A DNA stretch of 64,000 nt from Pseudomonas sp. Choline-02u-1 (GCF_002836515.1 NZ_PJBC01000067.1:248001-312000); one strand, 5' to 3'; counted from the stretch's first letter, positions 8,654 through 17,529 are shown. Translations and numbers: made by a program. Notes: generated by a model from the sequence alone, not told the origin.

Positions 8654-10848
8654 AATTCGACACGCCCGCCACCACCAACCCCATCGATCGTCTGAAGGTC
8701 GTTGGCCAGCCTACCGAGCGCATCGAAGGCCCGTTGAAAACCAGCGGCCAGGCGACCTATGCCTATGAGCAACATGAAGCGGCGGCCAATCAGGCCTACG
8801 GTTTCATGGTTGATTCGGCAATCGCCAAAGGACGAATCAAAGCCATCCATCTGGGCGAGGCCAAAGCTGCCCCCGGTGTGTTGGCGATCGTCACTGCCGA
8901 GAACGCCGGCAAACTCGATAAAGGTGATTACAACGCCGCGCATCTGCTCGCCGGTCCCGAGGTGCAGCATTACCAGCAAGCCGTCGCATTGGTGGTTGCC
9001 GAGACCTTCGAACAGGCCCGCGCTGCCGCGCAGTTGGTCAAGGTCGATTACGAAACCCTCGAGGGCAAGTTCGATCTGGCCAGCGTCAAAGACCTCGGCG
9101 TCGAGCCGAAAGACGAGCTGCCCGACGTCAATCACGGTGATTTCGACAAGGCATTGGCCGCCGCACCGGTGCAGTTCGACCAGACCTACACCACCCCGGA
9201 TCAGTCCCACGCGATGATGGAACCGCACGCGACACTGGCTGCGTGGAAAGGCGACCAACTGACCGTGTGGACGTCGAATCAGATGGTCGCCTGGAGTGTC
9301 GGCGACATTGCAAAAACCCTTGGCCTGCCGAAGGAGAACGTTCGCCTGGTCTCGCCGTACATCGGCGGCGGTTTCGGCGGCAAACTGTTCATTCGCGCTG
9401 ATGTGATCCTCGCGGCCCTCGGTGCGCGCATGGCGGGTCGGCCGGTAAAAGTCGCCCTCGCCCGCCCGCAAATGGCTAACAACACCACCCACCGCCCGGC
9501 AACGATTCAGCGCATCCGCATGGGCGCCACGCCCGATGGCAAGCTGACCGCCATCGCCCACGAGGGCTGGTCGGGCAACCTCGCCGACGGCAAGGTCGAA
9601 TTGGCCGCGCAACCCAGTCAATTGTTGTACGCCGCAGAAAATCGCCGCGTCAGCATGCGGCTGGCCCCGCTCGACCTGCCCGAAGGCAACGCCATGCGCG
9701 CACCGGGCGAAGCGCCGGGCCTGATGGTGCTGGAAATCGCCATGGACGAAATGGCCGAACAACTGAAAATGGACCCGGTGCTGTTCCGCATCGTCAATGA
9801 CACTCAGGTCGATCCGGTGAAAACCGAGCGGCCGTTCTCTCAGCGTCAACTGGTCAAATGTCTACAGCTCGGGGCGGAGAAATTTGGCTGGGATCAGCGC
9901 AACGCGCAGCCGGGCACCCGCCGTGAAGGTCGTTGGCTGATCGGCATGGGCGTCGCGGCGGCGTTTCGCAACAACCTGCTGGTCAAATCCGGCGCCCGTG
10001 TACGCCTGGAGCGCGACGGCAAGGTGATCGTCGAAACCGACATGACCGACATCGGCACCGGCAGCTACACGATCATCGCGCAGACCGCTGCCGAGATGAT
10101 GGGCGTCGGCCTGGATGATGTGGTGGTGCGTCTGGGCGATTCGGACTTCCCGGTGTCGGCCGGCTCCGGCGGCCAGTTCGGCGGCAACTGCTCGACCGCC
10201 GGCGTGTATGCCGCCTGCGTGAAACTGCGCGAAGCGGTCGCCGCCAAGCTCGGGCTGGCGGCGGATCAGGCCGAGTTTGTCGATGGTCAGGTGCGCATCG
10301 GCAACAAGAGCCTGCCGCTGCGCAACGCGGCTGAAGGCGGCGCATTGGTCGGCGAGGACAGCATCGAATTCGGCGATCTGGCCGAGAAGTATCAACAATC
10401 AACGTTTGGCGCGCACTTCGTCGAAGTGGCCGTCGATGCCGCCACCGGCGAAGTCCGGGTGCGGCGCATGCTCGCGGTGTGCGCTGCCGGGCGAATTCTC
10501 AACCCGACGTCGGCGCGCAGTCAGGTCATCGGCGCGATGACCATGGGCGTCGGCGCGGCATTGATGGAAGAGCTGGCGGTGGACAAGCGTCTGGGCTTTT
10601 TCGTCAACCATGACCTGGCTGGATACGAAGTGCCGGTGCACGCCGACATTCCGCATCAGGAAGTGATCTTCCTCGAAGAAACTGACCCGATCTCATCGCC
10701 AATGAAGGCCAAAGGCGTGGGTGAATTGGGGATTTGCGGCGTGAGTGCGGCGGTGGCGAATGCAATTTATAACGCCACCGGCGCGAGGGTGCGTGAGTAT
10801 CCGATTACGCTGGACAAGATTCTTGATTCGTTGCCCGAGATGATCTGA
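8650..10848 (+). CDS. paoC: Aldehyde oxidoreductase, molybdopterin subunit (PaoC-like)
   Basis: The 732-residue catalytic subunit of the xanthine oxidase family carries the molybdopterin cytosine dinucleotide cofactor and oxidises aldehydes, often aromatic, to carboxylic acids. Motifs include GGGFGGKLF in the first Moco domain, the AMRAPGEAPG loop and QFGGNCSTAG. The catalytic base is Glu692 in KGVGELGICG, the same position as in E. coli PaoC. No PaoD/XdhC-type cofactor-insertion chaperone gene follows. The operon ends at the REP hairpin 16 bases downstream. The physiological substrate cannot be read from sequence. Confidence 0.93.
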   Translation: MKFDTPATTNPIDRLKVVGQPTERIEGPLKTSGQATYAYEQHEAAANQAYGFMVDSAIAKGRIKAIHLGEAKAAPGVLAIVTAENAGKLDKGDYNAAHLLAGPEVQHYQQAVALVVAETFEQARAAAQLVKVDYETLEGKFDLASVKDLGVEPKDELPDVNHGDFDKALAAAPVQFDQTYTTPDQSHAMMEPHATLAAWKGDQLTVWTSNQMVAWSVGDIAKTLGLPKENVRLVSPYIGGGFGGKLFIRADVILAALGARMAGRPVKVALARPQMANNTTHRPATIQRIRMGATPDGKLTAIAHEGWSGNLADGKVELAAQPSQLLYAAENRRVSMRLAPLDLPEGNAMRAPGEAPGLMVLEIAMDEMAEQLKMDPVLFRIVNDTQVDPVKTERPFSQRQLVKCLQLGAEKFGWDQRNAQPGTRREGRWLIGMGVAAAFRNNLLVKSGARVRLERDGKVIVETDMTDIGTGSYTIIAQTAAEMMGVGLDDVVVRLGDSDFPVSAGSGGQFGGNCSTAGVYAACVKLREAVAAKLGLAADQAEFVDGQVRIGNKSLPLRNAAEGGALVGEDSIEFGDLAEKYQQSTFGAHFVEVAVDAATGEVRVRRMLAVCAAGRILNPTSARSQVIGAMTMGVGAALMEELAVDKRLGFFVNHDLAGYEVPVHADIPHQEVIFLEETDPISSPMKAKGVGELGICGVSAAVANAIYNATGARVREYPITLDKILDSLPEMI

Positions 10849-10863
10849 AGAAACGTCGCCGTA

Positions 10864-10967
10864 AAAACACTCCTGTAGGAGCTGCCGCAGGCTGCGATCT
10901 CTTGATCTCCAAAGCAAGATCAAAAGATCGCAGCCTCGTTGCACTCGACAGCTCCTACAGGGTGTTT
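10864..10967. repeat. REPIN (GTAGGAGCTGC family), probable bidirectional terminator
   Basis: A long imperfect palindrome runs from AAAACACTCCTGTAGGAGCTG to the complementary CAGCTCCTACAGGGTGTTTT. The inner arms are GCTGCGATCT and AGATCGCAGC. It lies between the convergent paoC and cupin genes, with A/T runs on both flanks, so it may end both transcripts. Confidence 0.8.
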
Positions 10968-10970
10968 TGC

Positions 10971-11441
10971 TTAGCGCGGATATTGCTCATCACTGACCTG
11001 CTCCATCCAGTCCACGACCTTGCCATCCAGCACTTCCGCAATCGCGATGTGACTCATCGCCGTCGTCGGCGCCGCGCCGTGCCAATGCTTGGCGCCCGGG
11101 GCTATCCACACGGTATCGCCCGGACGGATTTCACGAACCGGCTGGCCCCATTCCTGTACGAACCCAGCTCCCGAAGTCACGATTAATGTCTGCCCCAGCG
11201 GATGGGTATGCCATGCCGTTCTCGCGCCCGGCTCGAACGTTACGGTGGCGCCACTGACGCGCCCCTCGTCGGTGCCCTTGAACGGGGCATCCACTCGCAC
11301 CGTGCCGGTGAACCACTCAGCCGGCCCCTTGGCCGAGGGCTGGGAGCCATTCGGCGTAACGGTGACACGCGGTTTTTCGGTGGCCTGCACCTCGCCAGTC
11401 AGTAGCGACAGGGCCAGTGCGGAAGCAGCAATCGGGTTCAT
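10971..11441 (-). CDS. Secreted cupin-domain protein
   Basis: The 156-residue single-domain cupin has an N-terminal signal peptide (MNPIAASALALSLLTGEVQA). The cupin metal-site motif is present: WHTHPLGQTLIVTSG (two His), a following Glu/Gln segment, and the second motif GAKHWHGA. Such proteins include mandelonitrile-lyase-like and quercetinase-like enzymes, but the sequence does not say which. The start at 11441 has GGAGGA upstream; a longer reading to 11486 is unnecessary. It is divergent from a LysR regulator gene 96 bases away, its likely controller. Confidence 0.82.
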   Translation of the reverse strand: MNPIAASALALSLLTGEVQATEKPRVTVTPNGSQPSAKGPAEWFTGTVRVDAPFKGTDEGRVSGATVTFEPGARTAWHTHPLGQTLIVTSGAGFVQEWGQPVREIRPGDTVWIAPGAKHWHGAAPTTAMSHIAIAEVLDGKVVDWMEQVSDEQYPR

Positions 11442-11537
11442 AGCGGTTCCTCCGGATAAATAATGGCTCACTGTAGCGGTCAGCACTCTTCGGATAATCG
11501 ACTAGAATCCAAAAAAACTTATGCAGGACAATCATCA

Positions 11538-12431
11538 ATGCTTCGGGAAAATGCAGCCGACCTGCTCGCCTTCCTCGCCGTTGCCCGTGAACGCAGTTTC
11601 ACCAAGGCCGCCGCCAAGCTCGGTGTTTCGCAGTCGGCGCTCAGCCACACCATTCGTAGCCTCGAGGCGCGACTCGGCCTGCGCCTGCTGACCCGCACCA
11701 CGCGCAGCGTGTCGCCGACCGAGGCCGGCGAACACTTGCTGCAAACCATCGGTCCGCGCTTCGATGAAATCGAAGGGGAACTGGCCGCCCTGAGCAACCT
11801 GCGTGAAACCCCGGCCGGGAAGATTCGCATCAGTGCCACTGACCACTCGTTGAACTGGATCCTGCGCCCGGTGTTGCAAGCGTTCCTGCCGCAGTACCCG
11901 GATGTCGCCGTCGAAGTCTGCTGTGATTACGGTTTCGTCGACATCGCCGGCCAGGGCTTCGATGCCGGGGTGCGTCTGGGCGAGGACGTGGCACAAGGGA
12001 TGATCGCCACGCGCATCGGCCCGGACATGCGCATGGTCGTAGTCGGGTCGCCCGCTTATTTTGCCCGGCGCGGTACGCCGCAGACCCCGCGCGATCTGAC
12101 CAACCATGCCTGCAATAACCTGCGCCTGCCCACTAATGGTGGACTGTATGCGTGGGAATTCGAAAAGGAGGGAGAAAGCCTGAAGGTTCGCGTCTGCGGA
12201 CAAGTCACGCTGAGCGGCGTGTACCCGTTGCTCGACGCCGCGCTGGACGGTTTTGGTCTGAGTTACATTCCGGAAAACGTTGCTGCGCCCTTTCTGGCCG
12301 ACGGCCGCCTGGTCCAGGTGCTGGCCGATTGGTGCCCGACGTTTTCCGGTTATCACCTGTACTACCCGAGCCGACGCCAGGCAGCGCCGGCGTTTGCGTT
12401 GTTGCTGGAAGCGTTGCGCTATCGCGGTTGA
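11538..12431 (+). CDS. LysR-family transcriptional regulator
   Basis: The 297-residue regulator has an N-terminal winged helix-turn-helix (SFTKAAAKLGVSQSALSHTI, about residues 22-41) and a periplasmic-binding-like effector domain to the C terminus. Its start at ATG 11538 gives the usual LysR N terminus; an upstream in-frame extension has no ribosome site. It is divergent from the cupin gene, and the aldo/keto reductase gene converges on its 3' end six bases away. It probably regulates the cupin and perhaps the reductase; the effector is unknown. Confidence 0.88.
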   Translation: MLRENAADLLAFLAVARERSFTKAAAKLGVSQSALSHTIRSLEARLGLRLLTRTTRSVSPTEAGEHLLQTIGPRFDEIEGELAALSNLRETPAGKIRISATDHSLNWILRPVLQAFLPQYPDVAVEVCCDYGFVDIAGQGFDAGVRLGEDVAQGMIATRIGPDMRMVVVGSPAYFARRGTPQTPRDLTNHACNNLRLPTNGGLYAWEFEKEGESLKVRVCGQVTLSGVYPLLDAALDGFGLSYIPENVAAPFLADGRLVQVLADWCPTFSGYHLYYPSRRQAAPAFALLLEALRYRG

Positions 12432-12437
12432 TCCGGT

Positions 12438-13397
12438 TCAGCCCAGCAACGCAATCAGCTGATGCCGCTGCGCATCGGTCAGCATCGGCCCAAATCCAGC
12501 TCCGGCGTTCTCAGCCATGTAGCGCGGATTGCTCGTCCCCGGAATCACGCAAGTCACCGCCGGATGTGCCAGGAGAAACTTCAGTGCCAGTTGCGGCCAA
12601 CTGTGGACCTGCACATCCGAGACCCAGGCCGGCAGTGGCTTGCCCTTGAGCCTGTTGAGCAGGTCGCCGCCGCCAAAAGGTCGATTACAGATCACTGCCA
12701 CACCGCGTTCGCGGCACAGAGGCAGGATGCGCTTTTCCACGCCACGGTCATCGAGGGCGTAGTTGATCTGCAGAAAATCAAGCTTCTCGGCCTTCAACAC
12801 CGCTTCGACCTCGTCATACGCCGACGGGGTGTAATGAGTGATGCCGATGTAGCGAATCCGCCCCTGCTCTCGCCATTCGCGCAGTGTCGGCAGGTGGGTT
12901 TGCCAGTCGAGCAGGTTGTGAATCTGCATCAGGTCGATGCGCTCTGTCTGCAGCAGGCTGAACGACTCCTCCATCTGCGCGATGCCCTCCTCGCGTCCGC
13001 GAGTCCATACCTTGGTGGCGAGAAAGGCCGGCGATCGCGGTTCGTGGATCGACAACAGTTCACCGGTGGTCTGCTCGGCGCGGCCGTACATCGGTGAGCT
13101 GTCGATCAGCGTGCCGCCCTTCCTGAACAGCGCTTCGAGTACGGCGGGTAATTGTCGGTAAACCGGGTCGCCCGGTGCAGCGTCGAAACCGCGATAGGTG
13201 CCCAACCCGACCATGGGCAGCGACTCGGAGCTGGAAGGGATGGCGCGGGTCTGCATGGTCTGGTCTCCTGCCGCGTGTGGCGCAGTGATGGCCGGCGGTG
13301 TACCGCTGGCCAACGCCCGATCAATCGTCAACACCACCGCAGCCTCGGCAGCCAGGGTCAGCAAGCGGCGACGGGTATAACCTTCAGTGTGGCGCAT
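12438..13397 (-). CDS. Aldo/keto reductase with Tat signal
   Basis: The 319-residue protein starts at ATG 13397 behind AGGAGG. The N terminus has a twin-arginine signal (TRRRLLTLAAEAAVV), so it should be exported folded with its NADP(H)-binding barrel. The barrel carries the aldo/keto reductase landmarks: IDSSPMYG (Asp/Tyr of the active site), LATKVW (Lys) and an LMQIHN strand (His). Periplasmic aldo/keto reductases are uncommon and raise the question of where the cofactor is loaded. The gene converges with the LysR gene; the substrate is not inferable. Confidence 0.85.
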   Translation of the reverse strand: MRHTEGYTRRRLLTLAAEAAVVLTIDRALASGTPPAITAPHAAGDQTMQTRAIPSSSESLPMVGLGTYRGFDAAPGDPVYRQLPAVLEALFRKGGTLIDSSPMYGRAEQTTGELLSIHEPRSPAFLATKVWTRGREEGIAQMEESFSLLQTERIDLMQIHNLLDWQTHLPTLREWREQGRIRYIGITHYTPSAYDEVEAVLKAEKLDFLQINYALDDRGVEKRILPLCRERGVAVICNRPFGGGDLLNRLKGKPLPAWVSDVQVHSWPQLALKFLLAHPAVTCVIPGTSNPRYMAENAGAGFGPMLTDAQRHQLIALLG

Positions 13398-13508
13398 GCG
13401 GATCCTCCTGCTGCGCGGATCTGTTGCATGGTGTGTGCGCAGGCTGGCAGGCGCACTCGCTGAACTACACTGCCACAGCCACCTCCACACTCCGTTAAAA
13501 GTAGCCGA

Positions 13509-14279
13509 ATGTCCCGAACCCTGATGTCACTCGTCGTTTTCATCATTGCCGTGTACCTGGTGCTGTGCGCCGCGCTGTTCGTGTTTCAGCGTTCGCTGAT
13601 TTGGTTTCCCCAGCCTGCCGCGGTGGTTTCAGCAGATTCGCGATTGAAACTGTCGATGCCGGACGCTGACGTGTGGGTGACTGCGCGAGAACGCAGCGGA
13701 TCACGGGCGCTGATCTATTTTGGCGGCAATGCCGAGGACGTCTCGCGCAATCTGCCGGAGTTCACTGATGCGTTTCCTGACTATGCGCTGTATTTCCTGC
13801 ATTACCGGGGCTTCGGTGGCAGCACCGGCTCGCCTTCGGAAGCCGCGATTGCCGAAGATGCGCTGGCGTTGTTCGATCAGGTCTACGCCAGCCATCCACA
13901 GATTGCGGTGATCGGCCGCAGCCTCGGCTCGGGCGTGGCGGTGCGCCTGGCCAGTCAGCGGCCGGTGCACAAGCTGATCCTGGTGACGCCGTTCAACAGT
14001 CTCGAAGAAATCGCCGCCCGGCAATACCCTTGGGTGCCGGTGAAATGGTTGCTCAAGGATCGATTCGAATCGGGCAAATACGCGGCGCACCTTCGCGTGC
14101 CGACGCTGTTATTGGCGGCGAGTCATGACGAAGTGATTGGACGCAGCAGCACGCAGCTGCTGTTCGAGAGTTTTCCTGCGGGCGTGGCGACGCTGAAGGT
14201 GGTGCCGGACTCGGGGCATAACTCGATATCCGAGCGTGAGGAATATCTGCGGTGGATAGAGGATGTGTTGAATCGCTGA
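13509..14279 (+). CDS. Membrane-anchored alpha/beta hydrolase (BEM46-like)
   Basis: The 256-residue protein has an N-terminal hydrophobic segment (about 5-27) that would anchor it to the inner membrane. The serine hydrolase fold follows: the oxyanion strand IYFGGNAEDVS, the nucleophile elbow GRSLGSG, the acid in ASHDEV and the histidine in DSGHNS. The order and size match the BEM46/ABHD13-like group. Natural substrates of this group are unclear. The gene is followed at once by the large REP array. Confidence 0.82.
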   Translation: MSRTLMSLVVFIIAVYLVLCAALFVFQRSLIWFPQPAAVVSADSRLKLSMPDADVWVTARERSGSRALIYFGGNAEDVSRNLPEFTDAFPDYALYFLHYRGFGGSTGSPSEAAIAEDALALFDQVYASHPQIAVIGRSLGSGVAVRLASQRPVHKLILVTPFNSLEEIAARQYPWVPVKWLLKDRFESGKYAAHLRVPTLLLAASHDEVIGRSSTQLLFESFPAGVATLKVVPDSGHNSISEREEYLRWIEDVLNR

Positions 14280-14287
14280 GGGATGTA

Positions 14288-15655
14288 GCGATCACGCGGC
14301 CGCCTTCGCGAACAAGCCCGTTCCCACAGGAGATTTGTGGGTTGGCGGGGATCCGGGTGCAGCCGAAAACTTGTGGGAGTGGGCTTGCTCACGAAAGCGG
14401 CGGGTCAGGTCAAAAATCTGTATCTGACACACTGCCTTCGCGAGCAAGCCCGCTCCCACAAGTGATTTGTGGGTTGGCGGAATCTGGGTGCAGCCGAAAA
14501 ACCTGTGGGAGTGGGCTTGCTCACGAAAGCGGCGGGTCAGGTCAAAAATCTGTATCTGACACACTGCCTTCGCGAGCAAGCCCGCTCCCACAGGAGATTT
14601 GTGGGTTGGCGGGGATCTGGGTGCAGCCGAAATACCTGTGGGACTGGGCTTGCTCACGAAAGCGGCGGGGCAGGTCAAAAATCTGTATCTGACACACTGC
14701 CTTCGCAAACAAGCCCGCTCCCACAGGTGATTTGTGGGTTGGCGGGGATCTGGGTGCAGCCGAAATACCTGTGGGAGTGGGCTTGCTCACGAAAGCGGCG
14801 GGTCAGGTCAAAAATCTGTATCTGACACACTGCCTTCGCGAGCAAGCCCGCTCCCACAGGAGATTTGTGGATTGCCGGGGATCCGGGTGCAGCCGAAAAA
14901 CCTGTGGGAGTGGGCTTGCTCACGAAAGCGGCGGGTCAGGTCAAAATCTGTATCTGACACAATGCCTTCGCAAACAAGCCCGCTCCCACAGGTGATTTGT
15001 GGGTTGGCGGGGATCTGGGTGCAGCCGAAATACCTGTGGGAGTGGGCTTGCTCACGAAAGCGGCAGGTCAGGTCAAAAATCTGTATCTGACACACTGCCT
15101 TCGCGAGCAAGCCCGCTCCCACAGGTGATTTGTGGGTTGCCGGGGATCCGGGTGCAGCCGAAAAACCTGTGGGAGTGGGCTTGCTCACGAAAGCGGCAGG
15201 TCAGGTCAAAAATCTGTATCTGACACACTGCCTTCGCGAGCAAGCCCGCTCCCACAGGTGATTTGTGGGTTGGCGGGGATCCGGGTGCAGCCGAAAAACC
15301 TGTGGGAGTGGGCTTGCTCACGAAAGCGGCGGGTCAGGTCAAAATCTGTATCTGACACACTGCTTTCGCGAGCAAGCCCGCTCCCACAAGTGATTTGTGG
15401 GTTGGCGGAATCTGGCTGCAGCCGAAATACCTGTGGGAGTGGGCTTGCTCACGAAAGCGGCGGGTCAGGTCAAAAATCTGTATCTGACACACTGCCTTCG
15501 CGAGCAAGCCCGCTCCCGCAGGAGATTTGTGGGTTGGCGGGGATCCGGGTGCAGCCGAAAACTTGTGGGGGTGGGCTTGTTCACGAAAGCGGAGGGTCAG
15601 GTCAAAAATCTGTATCTGACACACTGCTTTCGCAAACAGACTCGCTCCCACATCG
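14288..15655. repeat. Tandem REP array, ten units of 131-133 bp
   Basis: Each unit holds a REP (GTGGGAGTGGGCTTGCTCAC), the 30-base spacer GGTCAGGTCAAAAATCTGTA plus TCTGACACAC, an inverted REP, and a 45-base linker with GTGCAGCCGAAA. Unit starts are 14373, 14505, 14638, 14771, 14904, 15036, 15169, 15302, 15433 and 15565, and a half unit precedes them from about 14290. Copies differ by a few bases: CTTCGCGAGC versus CTTCGCAAAC, GATCTGGG versus GATCCGGG, AAATACCT versus AAAAACCT. All frames through it are open for long stretches on both strands, but these readings are repeat artefacts, not genes. The array lies between two convergent genes. Confidence 0.97.
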
Positions 15656-15669
15656 GTTAGCGCATATGG

Positions 15670-16479
15670 CTATGGCTGACTGCTGCTCCGGGCATTTTCA
15701 TCCCCAGGCGTGGCCGGGCGCGGCATGACGTGCTGATGCCCGGTCGGGTCGTTGAGCTGCACGGCATTGCCCTTCTGCCACGCATCAGCCCCTGGTGCGA
15801 CAGGCGCGGGTTTGATGTCGGCGCGGGCCTTTTTCTTTTCGGCGCTATCGATGCCAAGACGCTGATCGCGCTGGCGGACCATTTGCGCATCCGCTTGGCC
15901 GTCAGCAGTGAAGCCCATCATCAGCTGCGGCACGCCCAGCGGCAGTTGCTTGTCCTGATCGGTGTGCCAGGTGTGCCAGGTCTTGCCGTAGGTGTTGGCG
16001 AGCTTCTCCATCAATCGCGTTTCTGCCACTTGCGGAATGCCTGGCGCGATCAACTGGCCGGACGTCACTTCGTGGGCGTGGCTGTGCCACAAGGCTTTTT
16101 CCTTCGCAGGCAATTGCGTGAACAGACGCTGGCTGATGATGTACTCCACGCCCATCAACTTCGCTTCAGCGCTGTTGCCGTCGTAGATCACACACTGGAA
16201 AACTTCCTCGTTGAGCGCCGAGCAGTAGTGGTGTGCTTCCATCTGCGCGCCGGGATGGCCGTTGTAAAAATGGAAACCATCCAGGTACATGTTCAATGCG
16301 CGGATCGGCGGTTTGTCCTGCAACCATTGCGCACCGACTTCGAGCATCTCTGTGTCGGAAGCCTTGGCGTGACCGGGAGTCTGCACCGGCGAATCGGTGT
16401 TGCTCATCGCGCAACCGGTCAGCACAGCGACCATGAAACCGATGGGAACCCAACGTCCCTGCGAGGTTGTAGTACGCAT
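15670..16479 (-). CDS. OBAP-like (DUF1264) lipoprotein
   Basis: The 269-residue protein starts at ATG 16479 behind GAGGAG. The N terminus is a lipoprotein signal with lipobox LTGC (Cys23). Residues about 55-205 match the oil-body-associated protein family (DUF1264), recognised by the YLDGFHFYNGHP and EAHHYCSALNEEVFQC segments and the His-rich HSHAHEV. The family is named for plant seed proteins but is common in bacteria, where its role is not established. The C-terminal 50 residues are polar and low complexity. The gene ends 15 bases from the REP array. Confidence 0.78.
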   Translation of the reverse strand: MRTTTSQGRWVPIGFMVAVLTGCAMSNTDSPVQTPGHAKASDTEMLEVGAQWLQDKPPIRALNMYLDGFHFYNGHPGAQMEAHHYCSALNEEVFQCVIYDGNSAEAKLMGVEYIISQRLFTQLPAKEKALWHSHAHEVTSGQLIAPGIPQVAETRLMEKLANTYGKTWHTWHTDQDKQLPLGVPQLMMGFTADGQADAQMVRQRDQRLGIDSAEKKKARADIKPAPVAPGADAWQKGNAVQLNDPTGHQHVMPRPATPGDENARSSSQP

Positions 16480-16575
16480 GTTTCGCTCCTCAAACATTCA
16501 GTGGCGGGCACGTGCTGGCCCTGTTCTGCAACTGAAAGCAGGAGAACGGCAGAGTTCGAAAAAGCTGCGTGCGAA

Positions 16576-16659
16576 TCAGACGGGAGAGATCGTCGCCAGG
16601 ACGCCAATCAGGATGGTCAAGGTCAGAAAGCCGCCGAGGAAAATCGCCATCTTGTACAT
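16576..16659 (-). CDS. 27-residue single-pass membrane peptide
   Basis: A very short reading frame behind a strong ribosome site (AAGGAGCG, spacing 5) encodes MYKMAIFLGG, then a hydrophobic stretch, and ends ATISPV. Almost the whole peptide could span the inner membrane once. It lies 96 bases upstream of, and on the same strand as, the OBAP-like lipoprotein gene, so the two may be cotranscribed. Function unknown. The Shine-Dalgarno and hydrophobicity support a real gene; conservation was not checked. Confidence 0.55.
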   Translation of the reverse strand: MYKMAIFLGGFLTLTILIGVLATISPV

Positions 16660-16920
16660 GTTGCGCTCCTTGATGCTGAGTGTGCGGTGCACCGGACGCT
16701 TCGGAATGATGTCGGAGGGTGAATGTCCGCACTGCCGGGGCATTGTGAGGCTGAGGCTGTGCTGAATACAGAGGCAGATGAAACAGAAAAATACGGATCA
16801 GATGCGCATCTGATCCGCTTCGGGGATGAAGCGGTATTCAGGCTGAGACTTGAGGATCCACTTTCGGCGCGGTTGATCTACAGTCATTGCCGACCGACAA
16901 CAAGAAAAACCGGAGTGACC

Positions 16921-17349
16921 ATGCCCGACCTCGCCTTGCAGCCCAACGTCGCCGCGTCCCTTGAGCGCTGGCACGCGATGATCCGCAGCGGCAATCTCAA
17001 AGCCCTGCCCGAACTGCTCGATGCGCAAGCTGTGTTCCGCTCGCCCATGGCCCATACGCCCTACCCCGGCGCGCCGGTGGTGGCGATGATCCTCAACACC
17101 GTGTTCGAAGTCTTCGAAGATTTTGCTTATCACCGCGAGTTGGCGACGGCGGATGGCTTGAATGTGATTCTCGAATTCAGCGCCAGGGTCGGCACCAGGG
17201 AGCTGAAAGGCATCGACATGATCCGCTTCGACGCCAGCGGCAAGATCGTCGAGTTCGAAGTGATGGTGCGGCCGCTGAGTGGGTTGCAGGCATTGGGCGA
17301 GGAAATGGGAAGTCGTTTGGGGGCTTATCTGGCATCCACAAAAGCCTGA
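16921..17349 (+). CDS. SnoaL/NTF2-like protein
   Basis: The 142-residue protein has the cone-shaped NTF2-like fold pattern: N-terminal helices (LERWHAMIRSGNLKALPELL), a strand-rich half, and the GIDMIRFDASGKIVEFEVMV closing strands. Family members are small hydrolases, isomerases or ligand binders; no catalytic set stands out here. I choose ATG 16921 with CGGAG upstream; the in-frame extension to 16723 is not supported. It is followed by a REPIN. Confidence 0.78.
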   Translation: MPDLALQPNVAASLERWHAMIRSGNLKALPELLDAQAVFRSPMAHTPYPGAPVVAMILNTVFEVFEDFAYHRELATADGLNVILEFSARVGTRELKGIDMIRFDASGKIVEFEVMVRPLSGLQALGEEMGSRLGAYLASTKA

Positions 17350-17365
17350 ATCCAATTACCGGAGC

Positions 17366-17464
17366 GTAGGAGCTGACGAGTGCAACGAGGCTGCGACCTT
17401 TTGATCTTGTCTTCAAAACGTCAAAGTCAAAAGATCGCAGCCTCGTTGCACTCGTCTGCGCCTA
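17366..17464. repeat. REPIN, GTAGGAGCTGAC variant
   Basis: A long inverted repeat is formed by the left arm GAGTGCAACGAGGCTGCGA and its complement on the right, closed by an A/T-rich centre. It belongs to the GTAGGAGCTG family with a longer internal arm (the GTGCAACGAG insertion, also seen in the right arm of the copy at 10.9 kb). Confidence 0.85.
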
Positions 17465-17472
17465 CCAACAGT

Positions 17473-17512
17473 CATAAAAAACCCACTGGCCGTCGCCGGT
17501 TCAGTGGGTTTG
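17473..17512 (-). terminator. Intrinsic terminator of mqo
   Basis: On the minus strand an AAACCCACTG/CAGTGGGTTT stem encloses a GC-rich loop and is followed by a T run. It starts 18 bases after the mqo stop. Confidence 0.85.
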
Positions 17513-17529
17513 GTGTGTCAGGGTTCTGG

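Noticed and set aside
8404..9849. 481-residue open frame opposite paoB/paoC
   Set aside because: Antisense shadow in GC-rich DNA; the paoC motifs on the other strand are decisive.
14288..15655. CRISPR array
   Set aside because: Regular spacing, but the segments between palindromes are themselves repeated rather than unique spacers, and no cas genes are present.
14252..15728. Long overlapping open frames on both strands across the REP array, with repeated peptides such as SRASPLPQVICGLAG
   Set aside because: They follow the 131-133 bp repeat unit, shift frame at each unit and occur on both strands; no ribosome sites. They are by-products of the repeats.
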